A stretch of 64,000 nucleotides of DNA from Bacteroidales bacterium (GTDB taxonomy: Bacteria; Bacteroidota; Bacteroidia; Bacteroidales; UBA932), in NCBI GenBank assembly GCA_015060395.1, contig SUYP01000013.1:1-64000 (forward strand). The letters run 5' to 3'. How positions within the stretch are numbered: position 1 is the first letter of the stretch; every line of letters begins with the position of its first letter. The notes under the pieces were generated by a model that made no database searches, had not been told where the DNA came from, and worked only from the letters and a program-made list of their open reading frames with translations. A program made the position numbers and the translations under genes. Below, piece by piece: positions 34,706-42,975 of the stretch.

Positions 34706-34744
34706 CAAAAATACGGAATTTATCCGATATTTTTATTAATTTTG
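34706..34744. promoter_or_regulatory. Divergent -7 boxes between tsaD and the tamB-like gene
   Basis: The minus-strand box is TATTTTTG (34706-34713), toward tsaD. The plus-strand box is TAATTTTG (34737-34744), toward the tamB-like gene, ending only 4 bp before its TTG start. Neither has a clean TTTG at 19 nt. Confidence 0.5.
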
Positions 34745-34748
34745 CAAG

Positions 34749-37700
34749 TTGGACAATCAAATAATATCGATTATCAGAAAGGCTCTGAAAATATCCTGGC
34801 TCATCTTTGTAGCAATTGCAGCCATCATTTCTGCCGCGGCACTGATCATACAGCTGCCACGGGTCCAGACATTCATTATCGGCAAGGTCGTCGAATCTCT
34901 TGACGACAGGCTTGATGCAGACATCAGCTTCGAAAAGATCCATTTCCAGCCTTTCAAGACCCTGCTGGTCAAGAACGTGATGATCATTGACAGGAATCCC
35001 GCATTCGATGCTGCCGATTCCACAGCAGCCAGAGTCGATACATTCTTCAGAGCCGGGTATATCACAGCAAGATTCAGGCTGGACGGACTCATAAAGCATC
35101 AGGGAATCCATCTAGATGAAGCAGTCATTGAAGATGCACAGATGAACCTTGTCCTTGAAGACAAGCCGGATATGGGAGACGGTGATACATCCACTGACAA
35201 TCTCTCTCGTATATTCCGGATCAAGAAACCGGAGGTACCGAGAAGAAGCGAAAAAGAGATCTTCCACATAAAGTCTGTAACGATCAAGGATATGGGGTTT
35301 TCGATGAAGAATTACGGCATCGACAAGATTCCATACCACGGAGGCATCAACTGGGATGACCTGGATGTCAAGGACATAAACCTTTCTGTATCGGAGCTTC
35401 AGTTCAAGGCCGGAATTATGTCCGGAAAGGCCGAAAGCCTCTCCTTCAGGGAGAAAAGCGGATACAGGACTGAATTTATGAGCGGAATCGCCCGAGTAGG
35501 ACGCGGAAAGACCATAGTAGAGAACCTGAAGCTGGATGATCCGTGGTCCGACCTCGATCTGCCTCTGTATATGATGAGTTATGATAACATCAAGGCTTTC
35601 TCCGACTTCATAAGCAAGGTGAAGATTGACGCTACGATAGCTGATAGCCGCCTGGACTTCAGGACTCTGAAATATTTCGCGCCTCAGCTGGAAGGAAACG
35701 GTCTCAAGGCTGTGATATCCGGAACCGTTTCCGGATACGTAGATGACTTCAATGTCAGGAATGTAAAGATCACCGCTTCCGAGGGTCTGTTCTCCGGTTC
35801 TGTAAGCGGAACGATGAAGGGACTGCCGGATATAGGCAATACAAGCATAGATGCCACTGTCAAGGGGCTGAATTTCGACACAGAAGGGTTGGGCGGTTTC
35901 CTGACAGAATGGAGCCGTGGGAAAGAGGTCGATCTGAGCAGATTTGCGCGAGGAATAATATTTATGACCGAGGCTTCTGCTGAAGGACAGCTGGACAATC
36001 TGGATGTAAATGCAGACATAAGCTCATTCATAGGCCGTCTGAAAGCAGATGCCAACATAGGAGGAGTCATTTCAAAAGACCGTCCGCTAAGCATAAAAGG
36101 AACAGTTTCCACTCAGAATTTCGACATAGGCAAGGCAATAGGGTCTGACATAGTAGGTCCTGTCACCCTTCTGACGAGCATCGACGCCAGAATGCCTGAT
36201 GACATCACCCTGGATTCCCTGGTAGTTTACAGCCTGAATTTCAATGGGTATGATTACCAGGACATCACGGTGACTGGTGTTATGGAAGACAATGAGCTCG
36301 ATGGCAAAATCGCAGCCAGAGATCCGAACCTCAACGCATTGGTTCAGGTTAAATACAGATTGTCATCCAGGACAAAAAAAGAATCGTATGAATTATACGC
36401 CAATGTCCAGGACTCTGACCTGTATGCTATGAATATCGACAAGCGAGGGAAGTCGAAGCTTCGCTTCACCACGTATGCCAAATTCGAAAAAAACGATAAT
36501 GGAGACTCAAAAGGCTTCATAGATATTGCTGATCTTATTTTAACCAACAAGGACAGTACTTCCGTAATCGGGGATCTCAATCTAAAGTCTCAGTTCAGCG
36601 ACCAAACTTACAGAATGAGCCTGAGCTCGCAATTCGCTGACGGAAGCTATGCAGGAACCTCTCCGATAACAAGATTTGCAAAAGATCTGCTATCATTGAC
36701 TGCAGGAAAGGAACTCCCGGCAATGTATGACAATGCCGTCAGCGAATGGAAGGGTGACAGCTACAAGCTCGACATCCAGACTCACGACACAAGAAAGCTC
36801 CTGGCTTTCATATTGCCGGGAGCATATATACATAACGGGACGACACTTCATCTGGACATCGATAAGGAAGGTGCCCTCACCACAACTCTGAACTCACAGA
36901 GAATCGCGATGAAGGCAAACAATTTCCGTGACATCAGGTTCAAGGCTGACAACCTCAACGGCAACTTCAGCGGAGAAATGACCTCTGAGACAGGAGTGCT
37001 CGCAGGTTTTCCCCTTAACGACAATCTGCTCAAATTCCTCGCTGACGACAATCATATCGGCCTCAGCTACTCGTATGACAATCACAGTGATATGGAAAAC
37101 CGTGGAGAGCTGGTTGTGAATGGCGATCTTTCAAGAGAAGACGGTGAGCTTGGAGTCGGCATTTCCCTGCTCCCGTCCACACTGTATTTCAACTCAAGGG
37201 ACTGGAGTATCCTTCCATCATCTATCCGTCTGAAAGGCAAGGAAATAGTGATAGACTCACTGGAAGCGACAAGCGGAGACCAGAGGATATATGCATACGG
37301 AAAGACTTCGCAGACAGCTGCCGACACCTTGACATTGGGACTGGACAGGTTCGATCTGTCGGCATTGGCACCACTGACCGGTCCGGGACTTGACCTTCGC
37401 GGCATAGCTACCGGAAAAGTCAGCCTCACATCCCCTTTAAAGACCAGAGGTCTGCTTGCCGATATTCTGTGCGACTCTACCTTCATAGCCGGGGAACCTT
37501 TAGGTACCCTCACATTGGGCAGCGTATGGAACGAAGAATTCGAAAGATTCGACATATCCGTAAAGAACAGTCATCTCGGGAAAAGCAACCTTAACGCTAC
37601 GGCAAAGTTCACTCCTAAGTCGAAGATGCTTGATGCAACATTGACTCTCGACAGCCTGAACATCAAATACGCAGAGCCTTTCCTCACTGATGTATTCAGT

Positions 37701-39347
37701 GAAATGGAAGGTTATGTTTCAGGAGACATCATAGCCGAAGGCCCTGTCAATCTGCTGGAAATCAAGAGTTCCGGCACAAGGCTGGACAAGGCTATGCTGA
37801 AAGTTGCATTCACCAACGTACCATATTATGCAGACGGTTCATTCCATATCGACGACACTGGAGTATGGTTCGATGACATCAGTATCCGCGACAGATACAA
37901 CGGTACCGGAACTGTGGAAGGAAGCATAAACTGGTCGCAATTCAAGGACATAACATTCGACACCAGGCTTAAAGTCAGAAACATAGAAGGAATAGACCTC
38001 ACGGAAAAGATGAACGAGGACTTTTACGGCAACATCTATGGTACAGGAAACGTATCCATTACCGGACCGGTCAATTCCCTTGTACTCACCGTAGATGCCG
38101 TGACGGCCAAGACAGGACAGCTCCATATCCCTATGAGCGGAGCGGCTACCTCCGGCGGAGCGACAAACCTGCTGAAATTCAAGGAGCCGGTCAAGGAGAC
38201 ATACATAGATCCGTATGAGGCTATGATGGCCAGAATCGACAGAAAGGAGCAGGGAAAGAGCGATTTTCTGGTAAAGCTTAGAGTGGAGGCCTCACCGAAT
38301 GTAATTGCATTCGTGGAAATCGACAAGGCAAGCGGAAATGTTCTGAGCGGTCAGGGCAACGGTCTCATCGAGCTGGAGGCGGGAGATGACATTTTCAATA
38401 TCAATGGAGACTATACCCTCACAGGAGGTAAATACAACTTCTCCGCACTGGGTCTGGTAAACAGGGTCTTTGATATCCAGGACGGCAGTTCCATAAATTT
38501 CAGCGGAGACATAATGCAGAGTACGCTGGACATAGATGCCGTATATAAGACGAAGGCATCTCTGTCATCCCTTCTGTCTGACGAATCTTCTGTAGCAAAC
38601 AGAAGAAACGTGGAATGTGGCATCAGGATCACTGACAAGCTCAGCAATCCGAGGCTGGAATTCTTCATCGATGTTCCTGATCTCAACCCGATGATCAAGT
38701 CAAGGGTAGAAAGTGCTCTCAGTACCGAGGACAAGATACAGAAGCAGTTCCTGTCCCTGCTCCTTTCAAACAGTTTCCTTCCGGATGAGCAGTCGGGAAT
38801 CGTGAACAATTCATCAATGTTCTACTCGAATGTCACGGAAGCTATGGCGAACCAGCTAAGCAACATCCTCCACAAGCTGGACATCCCGCTGGATCTTGGT
38901 CTGAAATATCAGCCTACAGATCAGGGCACCGACATTTTCGATGTGGCTGTTTCTACCCAGCTCTTCAACAACAGAGTCGTGGTCAACGGCAACATCGGCA
39001 ACAAGCAATATGAAGGAGGCGGAGCACAGAACGACGTAGTGGGTGATCTTGACATAGAGATCAAACTCAACAGATCCGGAGCATTCCGTCTGAACATATT
39101 CTCTCACTCGGCCGACCAATATTCCAACTATCTGGACAACTCGCAGAGAAACGGAGTCGGCCTTACCTATCAGACCGAGTTCAACAGCTTCAGGCAGTTC
39201 TTCCGGAACCTGTTCTCAGGAAAGCAGAAGAGGCAGGAGGCCAGACTGGCTGAACAGCAGGAACTTATATCTGGAGAAAGAGTTGAGTTCAGCATTAAAG
39301 AAGAAGACAACAGAAAGAGCGATTTAAAGAAAAATGACAGAAAATAA
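34749..39347 (+). CDS. tamB: TamB/AsmA-like envelope assembly protein
   Basis: 1532-aa envelope protein of the TamB type, believed to bridge inner and outer membranes for protein or lipid transport. An N-terminal membrane helix (SWLIFVAIAAIISAAALIIQL, residues about 17-37) is followed by a very long stretch of repetitive beta-strand segments and a C-terminal TamB domain near 1190-1470 (YKLTGGKYNFS-like region, VNGNIGNKQYEGGG, DIEIKLNRSGAFRLNIF). The tail is charged (KQKRQEARLAEQQE). The only start before the membrane helix is TTG at 34749: an in-frame TAA stands three codons upstream, and there is no earlier ATG. A -7 box ends 4 bp before it. The 3' end overlaps the RsmI-like gene by 14 bp. 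Confidence 0.88.
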   Translation: MDNQIISIIRKALKISWLIFVAIAAIISAAALIIQLPRVQTFIIGKVVESLDDRLDADISFEKIHFQPFKTLLVKNVMIIDRNPAFDAADSTAARVDTFFRAGYITARFRLDGLIKHQGIHLDEAVIEDAQMNLVLEDKPDMGDGDTSTDNLSRIFRIKKPEVPRRSEKEIFHIKSVTIKDMGFSMKNYGIDKIPYHGGINWDDLDVKDINLSVSELQFKAGIMSGKAESLSFREKSGYRTEFMSGIARVGRGKTIVENLKLDDPWSDLDLPLYMMSYDNIKAFSDFISKVKIDATIADSRLDFRTLKYFAPQLEGNGLKAVISGTVSGYVDDFNVRNVKITASEGLFSGSVSGTMKGLPDIGNTSIDATVKGLNFDTEGLGGFLTEWSRGKEVDLSRFARGIIFMTEASAEGQLDNLDVNADISSFIGRLKADANIGGVISKDRPLSIKGTVSTQNFDIGKAIGSDIVGPVTLLTSIDARMPDDITLDSLVVYSLNFNGYDYQDITVTGVMEDNELDGKIAARDPNLNALVQVKYRLSSRTKKESYELYANVQDSDLYAMNIDKRGKSKLRFTTYAKFEKNDNGDSKGFIDIADLILTNKDSTSVIGDLNLKSQFSDQTYRMSLSSQFADGSYAGTSPITRFAKDLLSLTAGKELPAMYDNAVSEWKGDSYKLDIQTHDTRKLLAFILPGAYIHNGTTLHLDIDKEGALTTTLNSQRIAMKANNFRDIRFKADNLNGNFSGEMTSETGVLAGFPLNDNLLKFLADDNHIGLSYSYDNHSDMENRGELVVNGDLSREDGELGVGISLLPSTLYFNSRDWSILPSSIRLKGKEIVIDSLEATSGDQRIYAYGKTSQTAADTLTLGLDRFDLSALAPLTGPGLDLRGIATGKVSLTSPLKTRGLLADILCDSTFIAGEPLGTLTLGSVWNEEFERFDISVKNSHLGKSNLNATAKFTPKSKMLDATLTLDSLNIKYAEPFLTDVFSEMEGYVSGDIIAEGPVNLLEIKSSGTRLDKAMLKVAFTNVPYYADGSFHIDDTGVWFDDISIRDRYNGTGTVEGSINWSQFKDITFDTRLKVRNIEGIDLTEKMNEDFYGNIYGTGNVSITGPVNSLVLTVDAVTAKTGQLHIPMSGAATSGGATNLLKFKEPVKETYIDPYEAMMARIDRKEQGKSDFLVKLRVEASPNVIAFVEIDKASGNVLSGQGNGLIELEAGDDIFNINGDYTLTGGKYNFSALGLVNRVFDIQDGSSINFSGDIMQSTLDIDAVYKTKASLSSLLSDESSVANRRNVECGIRITDKLSNPRLEFFIDVPDLNPMIKSRVESALSTEDKIQKQFLSLLLSNSFLPDEQSGIVNNSSMFYSNVTEAMANQLSNILHKLDIPLDLGLKYQPTDQGTDIFDVAVSTQLFNNRVVVNGNIGNKQYEGGGAQNDVVGDLDIEIKLNRSGAFRLNIFSHSADQYSNYLDNSQRNGVGLTYQTEFNSFRQFFRNLFSGKQKRQEARLAEQQELISGERVEFSIKEEDNRKSDLKKNDRK

Positions 39348-40047
39348 AGGAAAACTATTTCTGATTCCGTCTCCGTTGGGAGACAACGATCCGGCTGAAG
39401 TGATTCCCGGACCTGTCCTGAAATCATTGGAAAGATTCAGGACATTTGTCGTGGAAGAGATAAGGACTGCAAGAAGATATCTTTCCAAGGCAGGTCTGAA
39501 AGGTAAAATAGGCGAACTTCAGTTCTACGAACTCAATGAACATACTGACCAGGCGACAATCGAAGGCTATCTGAGCCTCTTCGATAACGGGAACGATGTC
39601 GCACTCATATCGGAGGCCGGTCTTCCTGCGGTAGCTGATCCCGGAGCACAGCTGGTAGCTCTTGCACACAGACACGGGATTGAAGTGGTGCCGGCAGTCG
39701 GTCCCTCTTCGCTGATGCTCGCTTTGATGGCTTCAGGCCTCAACGGCCAGTCATTCGCTTTCTGCGGATATATTCCGGCAAAGACAGACGAGAGGCGAAG
39801 CAGGCTCCGGACACTTGAAAAAGTATCCGGGCAGCTGAAGCAGACTCAGATCATCATTGAGACTCCCTACAGGAACGATTCGCTGTTTGCTGATATCCTG
39901 GCCGTATGCGGAGCGAACGTCAAAGTATGCGTAGCCGCGAACATAACAATGCCGGATGCATATATAAAGACGAAGAAAGTCAGTGAGTGGAAAAAGGAAG
40001 GCCTTACCATAGGGAAAAGGCCTTGCGTATTTTTGATTTTGGCATAA
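39334..40047 (+). CDS. RsmI-like SAM-dependent methyltransferase
   Basis: Tetrapyrrole-methylase-fold methyltransferase resembling RsmI, which modifies 16S rRNA C1402. The 237-aa protein opens GKLFLIPSPLGDNDPAEVIPG, has the SAM-region block LISEAGLPAVADPGAQLVALAHRHGIEVVPAVGPSSLMLALMASGLNGQSFAFCGYIP near residue 90, and ends with IGKRPCVFLILA. Bacteroidota often carry a shortened second form of this family, so rRNA is a probable but unproven substrate. It overlaps the tamB-like gene by 14 bp and is followed by folB after 1 nt. Confidence 0.82.
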   Translation: MTENKGKLFLIPSPLGDNDPAEVIPGPVLKSLERFRTFVVEEIRTARRYLSKAGLKGKIGELQFYELNEHTDQATIEGYLSLFDNGNDVALISEAGLPAVADPGAQLVALAHRHGIEVVPAVGPSSLMLALMASGLNGQSFAFCGYIPAKTDERRSRLRTLEKVSGQLKQTQIIIETPYRNDSLFADILAVCGANVKVCVAANITMPDAYIKTKKVSEWKKEGLTIGKRPCVFLILA

Positions 40048-40048
40048 T

Positions 40049-40411
40049 ATGGAGAACATCGGGATCATAGAACTCGAAGGAATGGAGTTCAAGGCATATC
40101 ACGGCTGCCTGGAGCAGGAAAAAGTAAGAGGGAATTCATTTACTGTGGATTTCCGTGGAGAGCTGGATCTATCTGCAGCTGCTGAAAGCGACAATCTTAA
40201 CGACACCGTCAATTACGGGGAAATCTATGAGATAGTTGCAGATGAGATGTCCATCCCGTCTGAACTGCTGGAAAATGTGGCCGGACGCATCGTAAAGGCC
40301 ATAGAGAAGCGATTTCCACAGCTTGTAAGATTCTCTGTGAGAGTATCGAAGAAGAAGCCTCCTGTAGATGGAACGGCACAGTGGTCAAGAGTAACATTGT
40401 TTCACAAATGA
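40049..40411 (+). CDS. folB: Dihydroneopterin aldolase
   Basis: Folate biosynthesis enzyme that converts 7,8-dihydroneopterin to 6-hydroxymethyl-dihydropterin. The 120-aa length is the family norm. It shows the FolB signature GMEFKAYHGCLEQEKVRGNSFTVDFRGELDL near residue 12, NDTVNYGEIYEIV near 50, and a C-terminal lysine-rich turn VSKKKPPVDG. The catalytic glutamate/tyrosine region appears intact. It is in the middle of a tight operon: 1 nt after the methyltransferase gene and overlapping mtaB by an ATGA. Confidence 0.93.
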   Translation: MENIGIIELEGMEFKAYHGCLEQEKVRGNSFTVDFRGELDLSAAAESDNLNDTVNYGEIYEIVADEMSIPSELLENVAGRIVKAIEKRFPQLVRFSVRVSKKKPPVDGTAQWSRVTLFHK

Positions 40412-41661
40412 AAGAAAGGATAGCGTTCATTACGTTGGGGTGCAAGCTGAATTATGCCGAGACCTCAACATACGAAAGGAAGCTTCTGAAGGAAGGGTTC
40501 GAGGCAGTTCCCTGGAGCAAGGGAGCTGAAGTATTTCTCGTGAATACCTGCACCGTAACTGAGCATTCAGACAAGAAGAGCCGTAACATAATCCGCAAGC
40601 TGCATAGGCAGAATCCCGATGCAATGATCTTTGTGACAGGTTGTTACGCTCAGCTGAAGAAGGAGGAGATCGAAGCCATCGAGGGTGTGACTGCGGTGTT
40701 CGGAGCCACTGAAAAAAGCAGGATTGTCCCTACGATTCTGGCAAAGGTCCGTGGAGAGGAGTACTGCGGACTCGGTGCTGCGACATTCTTCCCTGCATAT
40801 TCAAGCGGCGAAAGGACACGTTCATTCCTGAAGGTACAGGACGGATGTGATTATAAATGTCATTACTGCACTGTTCCATACGCACGCGGAGAAAGCCGTA
40901 ACATTCCGATATCCGAGATCATTCCGCAGGCCGAAGCCATAGCCGCCGAAGGCATTAAGGAGATAGTCATCACCGGAGTCAATACCGGGGATTTCGGCAA
41001 GTCAACTGGCGAAACATTCTTCGAGCTGATAAAGCAGCTCAATGATGTAGATGGAATTGAAAGATACAGGATATCTTCCATCGAGCCTAACCTTCTTACA
41101 GAAGAAATGATCGACTGGATCACTTCCGGGACAAAATTTCTTCCACACTATCATATTCCTCTGCAGTCCGGATGCGACACCATCCTCAAGGAAATGGGCA
41201 GAAGATATGACACGGCAGCATTCGCGCATAAGATACAATATATCAGAGAAAAAACAGAAATACCGGGAGGACCTAAGGTATTTTTCGGCATAGACGTAAT
41301 AGTCGGATTCCCCGGTGAGACCGACGAGCTGTTCCTCGAGACCTACAGATTCCTCGAAGAAGTCGTACGCCCTGCATTCATTCATATATTCCCATATTCG
41401 CGACGCGCAGGCACTCCTGCAGCAGTCAGGAAGGATCAGGTGCAGGACTGCGTGAAGACCAAGAGAGTGCAGATGCTCGAAGAGCTTTGTGAAAGACTTC
41501 ACAAGGAGTTCGTCGAGGCCAACAAAGGAGTTGCAGAAAAAGTGCTTTTCGAGAGCACGGACAGAAAGGGAATGATGGAAGGATATACAGGGAACTACAT
41601 CAGGGTCTCACGACCATACGATCCGGAAATGATCGGAAAGGTAACGGATGTTACGATATGA
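40408..41661 (+). CDS. mtaB: tRNA (t6A37) methylthiotransferase MtaB-like
   Basis: Radical SAM enzyme adding a methylthio group to t6A37 of tRNA. I start at the ATG at 40408 (417 aa), overlapping the folB stop as ATGA; the listed ORF adds nine residues from inside folB. The N-terminal UPF0004 domain has three cluster cysteines in the contexts LGCKLNYAE, VNTCTVTE and VTGCYAQ. The radical SAM motif is CDYKCHYC near residue 148, and a C-terminal TRAM-like segment follows (EKVLFESTDRKGMMEGYTGNYIRV). The LNYAETSTYER form points to MtaB rather than MiaB or RimO. It would act on the tRNAs modified by TsaD, encoded about 6 kb away. Confidence 0.9.
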   Translation: MKERIAFITLGCKLNYAETSTYERKLLKEGFEAVPWSKGAEVFLVNTCTVTEHSDKKSRNIIRKLHRQNPDAMIFVTGCYAQLKKEEIEAIEGVTAVFGATEKSRIVPTILAKVRGEEYCGLGAATFFPAYSSGERTRSFLKVQDGCDYKCHYCTVPYARGESRNIPISEIIPQAEAIAAEGIKEIVITGVNTGDFGKSTGETFFELIKQLNDVDGIERYRISSIEPNLLTEEMIDWITSGTKFLPHYHIPLQSGCDTILKEMGRRYDTAAFAHKIQYIREKTEIPGGPKVFFGIDVIVGFPGETDELFLETYRFLEEVVRPAFIHIFPYSRRAGTPAAVRKDQVQDCVKTKRVQMLEELCERLHKEFVEANKGVAEKVLFESTDRKGMMEGYTGNYIRVSRPYDPEMIGKVTDVTI

Positions 41662-42509
41662 GCAAGGCAAGACTGACATTTTTAGGCACAGGTACATCCC
41701 AGGGCGTGCCTATGATAGGCTGCGGTTGTGATGTATGCCGCAGCAGGGATTCTCGTGACAAGAGGCTGAGAGCCAGCGCTTTTGTCGAATATGAAGGTAT
41801 GCAGATACTGATAGATGCCGGCCCGGATTTCAGACAGCAGATGCTCAGGGCAAGCATTTCCCATCTGGATGCCATCCTCCTTACCCATAATCATAAGGAT
41901 CATACCGGAGGCCTTGACGACATCAGAGCATTCAACTACCTGGAAAAGAGGGCATCAGAGATTTACTGCGAGAAATATGTTGAAGACTCCCTCAGACTGG
42001 AATATTCATATGCATTCGCGGAAAAGAAATATCCAGGAGCACCGGAATGGCACGTTCATAATATAGATGAGAATCCGTTTACCATAGAGAGCGGAGGCCC
42101 GTACGAAATCCTGTCGTGGGAGCCGGGCAAGGGCTACATCCATACGATGGCAGGAGAGAACGACCCTGTCAGGACCGCCCGTATCATCCCGATCCGAGGA
42201 ATGCATTACAAGCTTCCCGTACTGGGATACCGCTTCGGGGATATAGCCTACTGCACTGATATGAACCATATTCCCGAAGAGGAATTCTCCAAGCTGGAAG
42301 GTCTTGAGCATTTCGTCATCAACTGCGTCAAATACGGAAAGCACATATCGCACTATTCGCTGGAAGAAGCAGTAGAAGTGGCTCAACGTATCGGAGCCAG
42401 ACATTCCTGGCTCACTCATCTCTCGCACCAGCTTCCCACCTACAACGAACTGGCCTCTGAACTGCCCGAAGGCATACTCCCCGCTTACGACGGCCTGGTG
42501 ATTGAATAA
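41658..42509 (+). CDS. MBL-fold metallohydrolase (PhnP-like)
   Basis: 283-aa metallo-beta-lactamase-fold enzyme. The zinc motif HNHKDH (in LTHNHKDHTGGLDDIRAFNYL near residue 76) is intact, as are later ligands GYRFGDIAYCTDMNHIP near 195 and SWLTHLSH near 252. The N-terminal block FLGTGTSQGVPMIGCGCDVCRSRDSRDKRLRAS is the PhnP/LipB-like family form. Cleavage of a cyclic phosphodiester is the closest known activity, but the substrate is unproven. It overlaps mtaB by ATGA and is the last gene of the operon. A hairpin follows 28 bp after the stop. Confidence 0.88.
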   Translation: MSKARLTFLGTGTSQGVPMIGCGCDVCRSRDSRDKRLRASAFVEYEGMQILIDAGPDFRQQMLRASISHLDAILLTHNHKDHTGGLDDIRAFNYLEKRASEIYCEKYVEDSLRLEYSYAFAEKKYPGAPEWHVHNIDENPFTIESGGPYEILSWEPGKGYIHTMAGENDPVRTARIIPIRGMHYKLPVLGYRFGDIAYCTDMNHIPEEEFSKLEGLEHFVINCVKYGKHISHYSLEEAVEVAQRIGARHSWLTHLSHQLPTYNELASELPEGILPAYDGLVIE

Positions 42510-42536
42510 CCTCTCTTATCTCCTAAAATATTTAGT

Positions 42537-42563
42537 AAAACTCCTAAATTTATTAGGAGTTTT
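42537..42563. promoter_or_regulatory. Palindrome upstream of the BlaI-like gene: operator and/or terminator
   Basis: AAAACTCCTAAATTTATTAGGAGTTTT, a nearly perfect inverted repeat, with a further CTCCTAAA half-site about 16 bp upstream (42530). A T-run follows, so it can end the MBL transcript. It also sits where a repressor would block the -7 box at 42576, fitting BlaI autoregulation. Confidence 0.65.
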
Positions 42564-42575
42564 GTTTTTTATTAC

Positions 42576-42583
42576 TATATTTG
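42576..42583 (+). promoter_or_regulatory. -7 box of the BlaI/M56/TPR operon
   Basis: TATATTTG, 25 bp before the ATG at 42609 and 13 bp after the palindrome. The upstream contacts would lie inside the palindrome. Confidence 0.65.
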
Positions 42584-42608
42584 CATTGTAGAATAAAACT
42601 CAGACGTT

Positions 42609-42968
42609 ATGAAACTTACAATAAAGGAAGAAGAGATAATGAAGATCTTCTGGGAGCACGGAGAGATGTTCATCAGAGATATACTGAAATATATTCCGGA
42701 GCCGAAACCGAACTATAATACTGTGGCTACCCAGGTAAAATTTCTTGAAGAAAAGGGCTTTCTCACCAGAAGGCCAGTCGCAAACACATTCATCTATGTA
42801 CCAGTGATCACAGAAAAGGAATACAGCGGAGATACGATCGGCAATGTAGTACGGCAGTATTACAACAATTCATACGCGAGTGTCGTTTCTCAGTTCGTAG
42901 AAGAGGAAAAGATGGATCTGGACGAGCTGAAGGCGCTGATAGCTGAAATTGAGAAGAGACGTAAATAG
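42609..42968 (+). CDS. BlaI/MecI/CopY-family transcriptional repressor
   Basis: 119-aa winged-helix repressor. KLTIKEEEIMKIFWEHGEMFIRDILKYIPEPKPNYNTVATQVKFLEEKGFLTRRPVANTFIYVPVIT is the DNA-binding domain, and the rest is a dimerisation helix (SQFVEEEKMDLDELKALIAEIEKR). In the family, a membrane-embedded M56 sensor triggers cleavage or release of the repressor, and the next gene encodes such a sensor after 7 nt. The target is probably its own promoter, through the palindrome just upstream. Whether it responds to beta-lactams is not shown; no beta-lactamase is nearby. Confidence 0.93.
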   Translation: MKLTIKEEEIMKIFWEHGEMFIRDILKYIPEPKPNYNTVATQVKFLEEKGFLTRRPVANTFIYVPVITEKEYSGDTIGNVVRQYYNNSYASVVSQFVEEEKMDLDELKALIAEIEKRRK

Positions 42969-42975
42969 AGCCATT

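Noticed and set aside
34620-35111. N-terminal extension of tsaD in the ORF track
   Set aside because: Antisense to the tamB-like gene; the TsaD N-terminus (ADIILGIESSCDDT) begins at 34619.
42537-42563. Palindrome as an insertion-sequence end or attachment site
   Set aside because: Single copy, no transposase or target duplication nearby; its position fits an operator/terminator.
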